NCBI GenBank assembly: GCA_021648525.1
Contig: JAKISP010000040.1
Span: 1-36,212 of the forward strand
Source of the DNA: Gammaproteobacteria bacterium
GTDB taxonomy: Bacteria > Pseudomonadota > Gammaproteobacteria > SZUA-140
DNA: 36,212 nucleotides
Reading direction: 5' to 3'
The translations under genes were made by a program, and so were the position numbers. Every line of letters starts with the position of its first letter. Position 1 is the first letter of the stretch. Positions 1 through 8,229 of the stretch are shown one piece after another. Under the pieces are notes generated by a model. That model did not search any database. It saw nothing but the letters and a program-made list of their open reading frames with translations, and was not told the origin of the DNA.

Positions 1-536
1 TGCAAAAAAATGTTGTTCGGTTATTGGCATACTCATCTATTGCTCAGGCAGGCTATTTTCTACTAGGTGTGATTGCGGTTGGTAGCAGTCCGCTGGCATT
101 TGAATCACTCATCGTATTTTCTGCCGCTTATGCTGCGATGAATCTCGGTGCGTTTGCTATTGTGATGCAAGTAGGACGAACACTTGATGCCTTTAAAAGC
201 ATTGGGCGTTTGTATCCGATGATTGGTATTGCGATGGTGGTATTTTTAATATCTCTTGCGGGTATCCCCCCGTTAGCTGGCTTTGTTGGGAAATTTTTAC
301 TCTTTGGCGCAGCAATGGATGTTGGATTCACCTGGCTGGTTGTCGTCGCGATAGTAAACAGCGTACTTTCACTGGCGGTGTATTTACGGATTGTTATTCC
401 CATGTATGAGAAAGCCGAAGCGGACGAAACAACACAGATTGTTGCGCTGCCGTTGGTGAAGCAGGTTTTCCTGGGCGCATTATTTTTCACGGTATTTATT
501 GGTCTAGCAGCGCAGATATTGCTGGATAAAATTTAA
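1..536 (+). CDS. nuoN: NADH-quinone oxidoreductase subunit N, 3' end (partial)
   Basis: This is the C-terminal part of the membrane subunit N of respiratory complex I, an antiporter-like subunit that takes part in proton translocation. The reading frame is open from position 3 and starts in mid-gene; the true start lies before the window. The visible 178 residues begin with the RLLAYSSIAQAGY segment typical of NuoN/MrpD-type subunits, then run through several hydrophobic helices, including the LAGIPPLAGFVGK segment with its conserved lysine. The TTG at 24 is an internal codon, not a start. The gene ends 6 bp from the convergent mtfA-like gene. NuoN is normally the last gene of the nuo operon, which fits the change of strand here. 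Only the paralogues NuoL, NuoM or an Mrp subunit are alternatives; the short C-terminus favours NuoN. Confidence 0.9.
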   Translation, partial: QKNVVRLLAYSSIAQAGYFLLGVIAVGSSPLAFESLIVFSAAYAAMNLGAFAIVMQVGRTLDAFKSIGRLYPMIGIAMVVFLISLAGIPPLAGFVGKFLLFGAAMDVGFTWLVVVAIVNSVLSLAVYLRIVIPMYEKAEADETTQIVALPLVKQVFLGALFFTVFIGLAAQILLDKI

Positions 537-542
537 TGGATT

Positions 543-1331
543 TTAATTTTTATGGGCTTGACGAGCAAGGGGATCTTGTCGATAAAATTGTACTAGCTGC
601 AGGTATACCTCAGGGCAATGTTGATTAAGAATATTGGGAGCGGCAAAAAAATATTCGCTGACAACGGCAAAAAATTCGGCGGGTGTGGTGGCCGCATAAG
701 CATCGATGCGGGTGCGATGATGATGCGCAACCTGTTGACGTAACATGGTGTAGGCCGTGCTGAGCGCATCTGCCCATTGTTTAACTTGCATTGTAGGATG
801 AAGCGGTGGTAAGCCGTCAGCACTGCCATCCAGCATGTCGAGTTTATGTGCGAATTCATGTATTACTACGTTATGTCCGAGGTGAGGGGCATGTAAATCG
901 TGTTCGATGGCATCCCAGGAAAGAACCACCGGGCCTCGTAACCAGGCTTCACCACTTAAGGTGTTTGTCTCATTTTCATTCACGCCAATGGCGTCGACGC
1001 TGTTATGGTTAACACGAAAAGCACCCGGGTAGACAATCACTTCAACCCAATTGTTGTAGTAGTTCAATCCAAGTTTCAAAATAGGTAGTGAGGCCTGGGC
1101 CGCGATTACGATAAGCATCTCGTCGCTAAGTTCAAAATCGCGTGTACCGTTGACCGCTTTTTGATGAAGAAAGAGCGTTGTTAACTTTCGCAATTGCGAT
1201 TTTTCTACTGAACTGAGATCGTGTAGAAACGTGGCCTTGCGAAGTGATTTTTGCCACAAAAAATAAGGAATAGAATGTTTTTTGAGGGTATGACGTGTAC
1301 GCCGACGTTTAAGCCATTTTATGATGTTCAT
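543..1331 (-). CDS. mtfA: MtfA-family zinc-dependent peptidase
   Basis: The 262-residue product matches the length of MtfA (about 265 residues in E. coli), a cytosolic zinc aminopeptidase that in enterobacteria also binds the glucose repressor Mlc. The zinc site is visible as HEFAHKLD at about residues 158-165 (the HExxH pattern). The TPAEFFAVVSEYFF segment at about 216-229 carries the conserved downstream glutamate (about E219) expected as third ligand. An N-terminal basic stretch (KRRRTRH) follows the start. It is convergent with nuoN and divergent from the copper operon, with 267 bp between the two starts. Many MtfA-like proteins occur in bacteria lacking Mlc, so a role in sugar signalling cannot be assumed; peptidase activity is the safer call. 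Confidence 0.88.
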   Translation of the reverse strand: MNIIKWLKRRRTRHTLKKHSIPYFLWQKSLRKATFLHDLSSVEKSQLRKLTTLFLHQKAVNGTRDFELSDEMLIVIAAQASLPILKLGLNYYNNWVEVIVYPGAFRVNHNSVDAIGVNENETNTLSGEAWLRGPVVLSWDAIEHDLHAPHLGHNVVIHEFAHKLDMLDGSADGLPPLHPTMQVKQWADALSTAYTMLRQQVAHHHRTRIDAYAATTPAEFFAVVSEYFFAAPNILNQHCPEVYLQLVQFYRQDPLARQAHKN

Positions 1332-1431
1332 AACGAGTTTTTTTGTGACCAGACGTTGACATGTGTGTAGCCCACAGGTGGTATACCCGGCGGTGGGGTT
1401 AGCATGTTATTTAAATTACATTCCTGAGTAT

Positions 1432-1447
1432 ATTACAGAATTGTCAT
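1432..1447 (+). promoter_or_regulatory. candidate copper box upstream of copA
   Basis: The 16-bp sequence ATTACAGAATTGTCAT closely matches the inverted-repeat box bound by CusR/PcoR/CopR-type copper response regulators (ATGACA-A-NN-T-TGTCAT), with two mismatches in 14 defined positions. It lies about 150 bp before the copA start, inside the otherwise empty 267-bp gap between mtfA and copA. The match is by eye to the known consensus; no regulator gene is present in the window. Confidence 0.45.
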
Positions 1448-1598
1448 TCATTAGTCATCCGATAGACATAGATCAAACGTTACTCTCTCAACTTGAATAT
1501 TTTGAAATTCAGGTTCATGAAACCAGGTGGGTGTATAGTGGTCTCAGTGTAACTGCTTAGTTGGATTTTGATTCAGGAATGAAAAAGGGAGAGTGTTT

Positions 1599-3290
1599 GT
1601 GAAGAAAAACCATCAGTTGATGACGAGACGACGTTTCGTAAAGGGAGTGGCGGCAGGTGCGATGTTGGCGTCGTCGGGCATGATGGGGCGTTTTTCATGG
1701 GCGAATTCAAATTTGAAAGCGGCTGAGTTAAGCGGTACCGAGTTTGATCTTGAGGTCTCGCCGCTGCCCGTTAATTTTACCGGCACGGCAAGTACTGCAA
1801 CCGCTATTAACGGACTGGTGCCTGGCCCCATTTTGAAAATCAAAGAAGGTGATACTGTGACTATACGGGTCACGAATCGACTTGATGAGATGACGACTAT
1901 CCATTGGCACGGCATTATTCTTGATGCTGAAATGGACGGTGTTCCTGGTATCAGCTTTCCGGGCATTGAACCGGGCGAGACTTTTGTGCATAAATTTAAA
2001 GTTGTTCAGCACGGTACGTATTGGTATCACGCCCATACGCTGCATGAGCAAACGGGGATGTATGGCGCGTTGATTATCGAGCCTCTTGATCAATCAGACG
2101 AACCAGAAGTTGATCGTGATTACCCGGTTGTGCTCAGCGACTGGACGGATGAAAACCCAATTGATGTTTACATGAACCTGAAAAAAATGGGCGGTTATTA
2201 CAATTATCAGCAGCTCACGGTCGGTGATTTTATCGATGACGTTTCGGTATTAGGTATCGGTAACGCGATTTCTAAACGATTGATCTGGCACAGGACGCGA
2301 ATGAGTCCGACCGATTTTAGCGACGTAACGGCTGCCACCTACACTTATCTTATGAATGGAAATTCGCCAGAGGGTAATTGGTCCGGACTTGCTAAAGCAG
2401 GAGAGCGTGTGCGATTGCGTTTTATCGGCGCGGGCACGGCAACCTATTTTGATGTTCGAATACCGGGGTTGAAGTTGACCGTTATTTCAACTGATGGTCA
2501 GCGGATTAAGCCGGTGGTTGTTGATGAATTCAGAATCGGGTCCGGTGAAACTTATGATGTGATTATTGAAATTCCGGATGATAAAGCCTACACAATTTTC
2601 GCACAATCAATGGATCGCTCCGGCTATGCGCGAGGTACGCTTTCTCCTCGACCGGGCATGCAGGCGGTTGTCCCTGAACTCGATGAGCCGGTGCGTTTAG
2701 AACCGGTTGATATGATGGGATTGATGGCGCAAGAAAATGCGGGTGATGGTGCGATGGTGATGGATCGCAAGAAACCGAATCACTCTCGTGCTGAATATGG
2801 TCCAGGTGTGGATATGCGTGTTGATTATCCTCGTGCTAATCTAGATGATCCCGGGCCGGGGCTGCGCAATAACGGTCGTCGCGTACTGACTTATGCCGAT
2901 TTGAAAAGTGTCGCCCCGATACCAGATCAAAGAGCGCCTACCCAGGAGATCGAGCTGCATTTAACGGGAAATATGGAGCGCTTTATCTGGTCGATTGATG
3001 GGCTTAAATTGAATGAGGCTAAACCGCTGCATTTTCGAAAAGGCGAACGCATTCGCGTGATATTTCATAATGACAGCACAATGACTCATCCGATGCATCT
3101 GCATGGTATGTGGTCGGACCTGGAGTCCGCTGATGGGGTATTTCAAGTGAGAAAACACACCATTTCAGTTCAACCCGCACAAACGGTCAGTATGTTGGTT
3201 ACCGCTGATGCGGAGGGCCGCTGGGCTTTTCATTGCCATCTGCTTTATCACATGGCGGCGGGTATGTTCAGGGAGGTGGTTGTCGCATGA
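1599..3290 (+). CDS. copA: CopA/PcoA-type multicopper oxidase, Tat-exported
   Basis: This is a periplasmic multicopper oxidase of the copper-resistance CopA family, thought to oxidise Cu(I) and bind copper in the periplasm. The N-terminus carries a twin-arginine signal (TRRRFVKGVAAGAML) ending near SWANS. Type 1/2/3 copper motifs are visible as IHWHG (about residue 100), YWYHAHT (about 142), THPMHLHGMW near the C-terminus, and the final HCHLLYHMAAGM. A short methionine-rich stretch lies in the middle (MMGLMAQ...MVMDRK), weaker than in classical CopA. The start was placed at GTG 1599 because the AGGGAGA ribosome site at 1586-1592 is 7 nt away; GTG 1593 would leave no spacing, and ATG 1620 would still keep the Tat motif. 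It overlaps copB by ATGA. The copper box upstream supports copper control. Confidence 0.92.
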   Translation: MKKNHQLMTRRRFVKGVAAGAMLASSGMMGRFSWANSNLKAAELSGTEFDLEVSPLPVNFTGTASTATAINGLVPGPILKIKEGDTVTIRVTNRLDEMTTIHWHGIILDAEMDGVPGISFPGIEPGETFVHKFKVVQHGTYWYHAHTLHEQTGMYGALIIEPLDQSDEPEVDRDYPVVLSDWTDENPIDVYMNLKKMGGYYNYQQLTVGDFIDDVSVLGIGNAISKRLIWHRTRMSPTDFSDVTAATYTYLMNGNSPEGNWSGLAKAGERVRLRFIGAGTATYFDVRIPGLKLTVISTDGQRIKPVVVDEFRIGSGETYDVIIEIPDDKAYTIFAQSMDRSGYARGTLSPRPGMQAVVPELDEPVRLEPVDMMGLMAQENAGDGAMVMDRKKPNHSRAEYGPGVDMRVDYPRANLDDPGPGLRNNGRRVLTYADLKSVAPIPDQRAPTQEIELHLTGNMERFIWSIDGLKLNEAKPLHFRKGERIRVIFHNDSTMTHPMHLHGMWSDLESADGVFQVRKHTISVQPAQTVSMLVTADAEGRWAFHCHLLYHMAAGMFREVVVA

Positions 3291-4195
3291 AAATATCAAA
3301 AATAAATACAAGGCACAGCCTGTTAGTTAGATCAGCACTCATCGTTGCAACGCTAGGGTACGGTTCTATTTCCACGTTCGCTTTTGCGGATGAAATGAAA
3401 ATGACACCTGAGCCAGCTAAATCTAAAACGATGTCTTCAATGAAAGGTACATCGATGCAGGGCGGGTCTGCTCCAGGCGATGCGCGAGACCCTAATGCAT
3501 ATTCTGGTGGGTATGAGTACCGGGGCATGGCAGGGTGGGAAGAAAGTGATGAAATTGTCTTTAGCAAAGTGATTGTCGATCAACTTGAGTATCGTAGTAA
3601 TAAGGGAAAGAATACGTTGGGTTGGGATATTCAAGGCTGGCGTGGTACAGACTACAACAAGTTCTGGTTCAAATTTGAAGGTGAGGATGAAACATCATCG
3701 AGCATTGGCGAATTAGAATTACAGGCGCTATATAGTCGCGCTATTGCACCATTCTGGGATTTTCAGATAGGTGCGCGGTATGACGGGGCTTATGGCGCTG
3801 GTTCAGCAAATGATCGTTTTTTTGCGGTTGTTGGTTTTCAGGGCCTGGCGCCGTACTGGTTTGAACTGGAGCCAGCACTTTTTATCAGTGACGATGGTGA
3901 TGTATCCGCTCGCATTGTCTCTACGTATGATCTCCTGTTTACTCAGCGGTTGATTTTACAGCCACGTTTTGAAATCAATGTGGCTGCAACTGAAGTGAAT
4001 GAATTCGGGATTGGAAAAGGGGTTAATGACATTCAGCTAGGTTTTCGGCTGCGATATGAGATACAGAGGAAAGTCGCTCCTTATGTGGGGCTGTCCTGGA
4101 CAAGGCTGGCTGGAGATACCGGAGATATGGCACGTACCGCTGGTGAGGACGTAGATAATTTGGCTTTAGTTACCGGTATTCGACTGTGGTTCTAA
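3287..4195 (+). CDS. copB: CopB-family outer-membrane copper resistance protein
   Basis: CopB/PcoB proteins are outer-membrane beta-barrels that act with CopA in copper tolerance. The 302-residue product has a signal peptide ending near FAFADE, then a short Met/Lys-rich segment (MKMTPEPAKSKTMSSMKGTSMQGG) likely to bind copper, then the conserved PNAYSGGYEY region and alternating strands such as KFWFKFEGEDE, ARYDGAYGAG and a terminal LVTGIRLWF ending in Phe, as outer-membrane barrels usually do. The start is ATG 3287, which overlaps the copA stop by ATGA and implies translational coupling. The open frame extends 54 bp further upstream inside copA, but that would put extra residues before the signal peptide. 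No other cop genes follow, so this is a minimal two-gene operon. Confidence 0.92.
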   Translation: MKISKINTRHSLLVRSALIVATLGYGSISTFAFADEMKMTPEPAKSKTMSSMKGTSMQGGSAPGDARDPNAYSGGYEYRGMAGWEESDEIVFSKVIVDQLEYRSNKGKNTLGWDIQGWRGTDYNKFWFKFEGEDETSSSIGELELQALYSRAIAPFWDFQIGARYDGAYGAGSANDRFFAVVGFQGLAPYWFELEPALFISDDGDVSARIVSTYDLLFTQRLILQPRFEINVAATEVNEFGIGKGVNDIQLGFRLRYEIQRKVAPYVGLSWTRLAGDTGDMARTAGEDVDNLALVTGIRLWF

Positions 4196-4383
4196 GTTGT
4201 GCCCAGACGGAAAGCTGCAATTAACTAACGCTTAATAAACAGACAAGAGACAATATTATTCCGTATGGGGCCGAATGACACGTTTAACCTGAATTTTTTA
4301 TATCAGTGATCGTCATGATAACCACTTACCGTGGTATTGATAATTTTTTCAAGGAATTTGTGACAGAATGATTCAGATGCAGA

Positions 4384-5628
4384 GTGAGCACAATCGAACC
4401 GTTTAATTTCATTGCCGGACTGCTGGTGCTGACAGCCCTGTTCGGTTATATCAATGAGCGTTTTTTTAAACTGCCGATGCCGATCGCGTTAATGTCCTTT
4501 TCATTGCTTTTTTCTTTACTTCTGATCGTATTTGGTAAAGTAGGCTTGCCTTTTGGTGACACTGCGCGCACCGTTCTGCAGCAGTTCGATTTCAGCACTT
4601 TTTTGCTGCATGGCATATTAAGCTTTTTGTTGTTTGCAGGGGCGGTGCGAGCGGATATCAATGATTTATTAACCCAAAAGCGGATCGTTATTTTGCTGGC
4701 AACGTTGGGAGTGGTGTTATCAACTGCCATTATTGGTCTATTGAGTTACGGGTTGTTAAATCTGTTGGGGCTGGGTACTCCGCTGATCTACTGTCTGCTG
4801 TTTGGCGCGCTGATTTCACCGACTGATCCCGTTGCAGTAATGTCCCTGCTCAAGTCGATGAAGCTGCCGAAGAGCATCCAGACCAAGATTATGGGAGAGT
4901 CACTGCTCAATGATGGTGTTGCCGTGGTGCTATTTTTTACGCTGCTTGGTATCGCCGTCGATGGTGCCGATCTTGGTGTGATGATGGTTTCAACACTGCT
5001 GCTGCGTGAAATAGTAGGTGGTTTGCTGCTCGGACTGGTTTGCGGTGCGCTGGCCTATGTTCTGCTTAAGGGCGTGAAAAGTGCCCAGGTCGCGATCTTT
5101 ATCACACTGGCCCTGGTTAGTGGTAGTTACGCGCTGGCGGATAGCTGGCATCTGTCGGGTCCCATTGCGGTGGTGGCGGCAGGATTATTGATTGGTAACC
5201 GGCTCACAATTTCTTACCGTGTACGTAGGCCACTGGATGAATTCTGGGAGTTGTTTGATGAACTGCTTAATGCGCTGCTGTTTATTCTTATTGGGTTAGA
5301 AGTTCTGGTGATGTCGTTTGAGTGGAACTATTTGATAGCGGGTGTACTGCTGGTACCGGTGGTATTGGCAGCGCGCTATTTGAGTGTTGGTGTGCCGGTG
5401 TTGCTGTTGAAGCCGTTTCGTGGCTTTACGCCGAATGTGGTGATGCTACTCACCTGGGGTGGTTTGCGTGGTGGTATCTCCGTTGCCATGGCGCTGTCGT
5501 TAGCACCAGGCCCACAGCGTGAGCTGATTGTCGTCGTGACTTATGTGGTGGTAATTTTTTCAGTGCTGGTGCAGGGTCTGACCCTCAGTAGGTTGAATCA
5601 CAATCAGAACAAGTTGCTTAATGACTAA
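4384..5628 (+). CDS. CPA1-family Na+/H+ antiporter (NhaP-type)
   Basis: This is an inner-membrane cation/proton antiporter of the CPA1 (NhaP/NHE) group, exporting Na+ (or K+/Li+) in exchange for protons. The 414-residue protein is almost wholly hydrophobic, with about 12 membrane segments. The family motifs SPTDPVAV (residues 145-152) and GESLLNDG (171-178) hold the Asp residues of the ion site, and WGGLRGGISVAMAL lies in the C-terminal part. No long cytosolic tail follows. The start is GTG 4384; the in-frame GTG at 4360 meets a stop three codons on, and no clear ribosome site precedes 4384, so the start is only moderately certain. A PsiE-like gene follows 11 bp downstream, probably in the same transcript. 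The exact ion cannot be read from sequence. Confidence 0.88.
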   Translation: MSTIEPFNFIAGLLVLTALFGYINERFFKLPMPIALMSFSLLFSLLLIVFGKVGLPFGDTARTVLQQFDFSTFLLHGILSFLLFAGAVRADINDLLTQKRIVILLATLGVVLSTAIIGLLSYGLLNLLGLGTPLIYCLLFGALISPTDPVAVMSLLKSMKLPKSIQTKIMGESLLNDGVAVVLFFTLLGIAVDGADLGVMMVSTLLLREIVGGLLLGLVCGALAYVLLKGVKSAQVAIFITLALVSGSYALADSWHLSGPIAVVAAGLLIGNRLTISYRVRRPLDEFWELFDELLNALLFILIGLEVLVMSFEWNYLIAGVLLVPVVLAARYLSVGVPVLLLKPFRGFTPNVVMLLTWGGLRGGISVAMALSLAPGPQRELIVVVTYVVVIFSVLVQGLTLSRLNHNQNKLLND

Positions 5629-5639
5629 GGAGTATCAAT

Positions 5640-6092
5640 ATGTTGGTATTTAAGCGCCCAGTTACCGTGTTGTTGCGTTGGACCAGTGATCTTGCCCATC
5701 TGGTGATTAGCCTGGCGCTAGTAGCGGCCACTGTTATTATCACCGTGTTTTTCTTTCACGAAGTGTATATAGCCATTCAGGTTCATTCGCTGATTAAGGG
5801 TTTTTTACACGCCCTGGGTATCCTGTTGTTGCTGTGGACCATGGTGGAATTGATTAACACCGAGATTCGTTATCTTCAGGGAGAGCGGATTGATATTGCC
5901 ATTTTTATTGAAGTGGCTCTGGTGGTTGTTGTGCGTGAAATTATCATGCTGCCGGTACAGGAGACCCCCGTAGAATGGATCGAAATTGGCATGTGGACCG
6001 GCGCGGCAGCATTACTGGGGGTGACCTATGTGCTGGTGCGTCTGGGGCAGCGTTGGCTGGTAACAGAGCCAGCCAAAGCACTGCAAAAATAA
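5640..6092 (+). CDS. PsiE-like (phosphate-starvation-inducible E) membrane protein
   Basis: The 150-residue product has four hydrophobic helices and resembles the PsiE family: FHEVYIAI near residue 40, a middle WTMVELINTEIRYLQG segment, then IAIFIEVALVVVVREIIML. PsiE is an inner-membrane protein of unknown biochemical role, induced by phosphate starvation in E. coli. A good ribosome site (AAGGAG) sits just before ATG 5640, and the gene follows the antiporter after 11 bp, so the two are probably co-transcribed. No pho box was seen. The C-terminal residues (TEPAKALQK) lie right beside the decayed ISL3 fragment, so the original tail may have been altered by that insertion. Confidence 0.75.
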   Translation: MLVFKRPVTVLLRWTSDLAHLVISLALVAATVIITVFFFHEVYIAIQVHSLIKGFLHALGILLLLWTMVELINTEIRYLQGERIDIAIFIEVALVVVVREIIMLPVQETPVEWIEIGMWTGAAALLGVTYVLVRLGQRWLVTEPAKALQK

Positions 6093-6544
6093 ATTCTGTA
6101 CTGTCTAAGTCATATAGGTTGCTGATATAGCGGTGGCCTGAGCGGAACTGTTTCTCGTCAATACCCAGGCAGCGAATATTGGCCTCTTTCCGCCTCGCCA
6201 GGCTACGTTGAACAGTCCGTACTTTAATCGCTTCAACCTGGTGCCATTCAATCCCAGATTTTTGCGCGCCTCTTCAACGCTACGGGCGGCCGTAAGAATG
6301 CGAATAGCAAAGGCCTCAAACAAATAAGGTGAAACGACTGTTCTTACCTGCCCGGGGCTGAGACCGTCTTTACACCGTGCGTTTCACAGCGAACCTTGGG
6401 GGCTTCGCAATGTAGGTAGGTCGAAAACTGCATCGTATCAAGATGAAGCCAGGTTCGGTTCTTGCGGCTGTCATGCTTTGGGCTGGTCTTTTTACACTTG
6501 GGGCAAGCGCCTTGATCATCTATGTACTCTATAACGATATCCAT
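6093..6544 (-). pseudogene. ISL3-family transposase remnant, frameshifted and truncated at both ends
   Basis: On the minus strand, 6544-6344 encodes the zinc-binding N-terminal domain of ISL3 transposases (CPKCKKTSPKHDSR, then TWLHLDTMQ and the CETHGVKTV segment). The homology continues in other frames: SRFTL, FEAFAIRILTAARSVEEARKNLGLN at 6323-6250, then after a one-base loss WHQVEAIKVRTVQRSLARR, CLGIDEKQFRSGHRYISNLYDLD down to about 6105. At least three frame changes separate the pieces. The N-terminal residues expected before the zinc domain and the whole DDE catalytic C-terminal half beyond the first acidic motif are missing, and no terminal inverted repeats flank it. The fragment lies between the 3' ends of the PsiE-like gene and the APC-like permease and can no longer move by itself. 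Confidence 0.8.
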
Positions 6545-6550
6545 AAAAAT

Positions 6551-7744
6551 TTAACCGGCAGGCACCGCAAATATCAGAACAAAAAGCAATATTGCGCCAA
6601 TACAAACAAACATAACTCGTTCTTTAGTATTCTTGCAAACTGAAAATGCGACGATGCATTGCAATAAATAATAAAATGCAAATGCGCGTGACGCCAGCGC
6701 GATTATTTCAAAGGTTGATCCTGACCAGGCCAGGATCATTGCGGTCACACCAACCAGTACATATCCCCACCGCACATCAAAACGTTGTTTGCTGGCCTCT
6801 CTTAAATTTGCCGCTGCTGCGACTGTATCTGCAACTGCGGCAGAAAATTGAGACATGCCCGCCGCAATAATCAATGGAATGGGCAATAAAAATGATGCGG
6901 CAGCGGCCAGGCTAATTAAACTGTTGTCGCCATAAATACCATTTAACACGGGTACAATCGGCTGTGCTAATGCGACAAATAGAACGTAAATGCTTAAGGA
7001 AAAATATTGTGACCAGCGCGAAGCTTTAATGCGAGTGGCTGCATCAAAATGTTCGCCCAGATAGCGGGTCGTTTCAAAGCCTTGAACAACGATCAGCGTG
7101 CCTGCGACAATGGTGATAATCTCCCACGTGCTTCGTTCCGGCATGGCAGGCAGGGAAAATTCTTTTAATGACAGGTATTGATTGATGTCATAAACGGCAA
7201 ACATGACGAGCAGCAATCCCAGTAGTGCAATGGTGACATACAGCGCCCAGCGTTCGAGTATTTCCAGTGGTTTTAACCCGCCGAAAAGGCCAATCAGTGT
7301 TATCGCCGCAATAACAAGGGTTGTTAACAGGCTTTTGTTAAATGCGTTATCAAGTCCAAAATCGGCGAGCACAAATGCGGAGAGAATGTGAACGTATAAA
7401 CAAACGGAAACTACATAAGCTGCTACCAGTGCAAAATCAGAAAGTTTTTCAACAAATACGGTGAATGGTTTGTCACCTTTCGCCAGGACGGGTTCCGCAC
7501 AAAGAATGTTATGTCGCACAATGCTGCCTACAAAATAAGCGACCAGGGCAACAATTAACATCGCTGGCAATGCATAGGGGCCAACGGCACTTGCTAAAAT
7601 AGGCACAACTACTAAAAAGCCACTGCCAAAAATAGATGCTAGTGGCGTGCTCATGGCGGGGATTATTTGTTTTACGGATGGTGAGCTGATTTTTTCATCG
7701 CAATTTGAATTGCTGTGCGGGGTGTGCGGTGATTTTGATTGCAT
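6551..7744 (-). CDS. APC-superfamily-like permease
   Basis: A 397-residue integral membrane protein with roughly 11-12 hydrophobic segments. The first segment, SIFGSGFLVVVPILASAVGPYA, resembles the discontinuous first helix of amino-acid/polyamine/organocation (APC) transporters, where the substrate binds at an unwound GSG motif. A VQGFETTRYLGEHFDAATR segment in the middle (about residues 225-245) also recalls the helix 6 region of that fold. A hydrophilic N-terminal tail of about 25 residues precedes helix 1. Substrate cannot be told; amino acids or a nucleobase are possible. It is transcribed alone on the minus strand. Its stop codon is 7 bp from the ISL3 remnant, so a few C-terminal residues may be altered, but the helix count looks complete. 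Confidence 0.6.
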   Translation of the reverse strand: MQSKSPHTPHSNSNCDEKISSPSVKQIIPAMSTPLASIFGSGFLVVVPILASAVGPYALPAMLIVALVAYFVGSIVRHNILCAEPVLAKGDKPFTVFVEKLSDFALVAAYVVSVCLYVHILSAFVLADFGLDNAFNKSLLTTLVIAAITLIGLFGGLKPLEILERWALYVTIALLGLLLVMFAVYDINQYLSLKEFSLPAMPERSTWEIITIVAGTLIVVQGFETTRYLGEHFDAATRIKASRWSQYFSLSIYVLFVALAQPIVPVLNGIYGDNSLISLAAAASFLLPIPLIIAAGMSQFSAAVADTVAAAANLREASKQRFDVRWGYVLVGVTAMILAWSGSTFEIIALASRAFAFYYLLQCIVAFSVCKNTKERVMFVCIGAILLFVLIFAVPAG

Positions 7745-7919
7745 ATTATTAGTATTTCATCCCTAAACATCTATTTCATAATACTCAAGCTAAGCCTACC
7801 ATTTCCCATCACTTTTATATTCATTTTTTCAATATTCAGGTTAAACTTACGTCAGTCCAGTTTAGCGGTGATTGATGTGGTGGCAGTGGTGATTAATCTG
7901 GTTTGATGAGTTTCTATTT
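7745..7919. other. intergenic, no gene recognised
   Basis: Divergent spacer between the APC-like permease start and the MFS remnant. It should contain the permease promoter on the minus strand. I see no distinct operator or coding segment. If the MFS remnant was once a full gene, its 5' part has been lost from here. Confidence 0.4.
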
Positions 7920-8105
7920 TTGAAAGTATCACCATTAGCTTCTCGTCTCTTTTTCCTCTACTACCTGTTGCAATGGCTGGTCGTGTCCCTTATTTCTCGT
8001 GGATGTGGGTATGTCATGCAGCTGGCTGGATTTGTCGCAATAGCCAGTTTGTTATTACTGGTGGTGTTTGTGATGCCGAATAGAACGATCGACGATGAAA
8101 AATGA
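7920..8105 (+). pseudogene. possible MFS transporter C-terminal remnant
   Basis: A 61-codon open frame with only a TTG start and no ribosome site. Its translation has SRLFFLYYL, then LAGFVAIASLLLLVVFVMP, which resembles the last helices of a major-facilitator transporter. In a second frame the intervening bases (about 7970-8030) read AMAGRVPYFSWMW and AAGW, which fill the expected middle of the same helix pair. Two compensating frameshifts would restore a continuous MFS-like sequence. I infer the 3' stub of a decayed transporter. The similarity is judged by eye, and a small real membrane protein is the alternative. Confidence 0.35.
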
Positions 8106-8211
8106 TCAACCTGCTGTTGTACTTTACAGGGCTACCTGTTCTTTGATGATCGAGGCGAGGAATGAATAGAGAGCGACGTTTAGCGATAGTTATGAGAAAA
8201 AACGCCAGAAC

Positions 8212-8229
8212 AGGGGCATATGAGCAGTG
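8212..8229 (+). promoter_or_regulatory. ribosome binding site and start choice for cti
   Basis: AGGGG at 8212-8216 sits 10 nt before GTG 8227, the chosen cti start. An ATG at 8220 is nearer to the site but opens only a four-codon frame (MSSD, stop) that overlaps the GTG. It could act as a tiny leader or simply be chance. Confidence 0.4.

Noticed and set aside
1363-1560. 65-codon open frame in the mtfA-copA gap
   Set aside because: It has no ribosome site or recognisable similarity and overlaps the candidate copper box, so it is more likely regulatory DNA.
4321-4349. ACCAC-TTACC-GTGGT hairpin with a later T-run after copB
   Set aside because: The stem is only 5 bp and the T-run begins 8 bases after it; too weak for a terminator call.
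6443-6643. Plus-strand frame across the ISL3 remnant and the permease end
   Set aside because: It is antisense to a recognisable transposase domain and a permease; a shadow frame.
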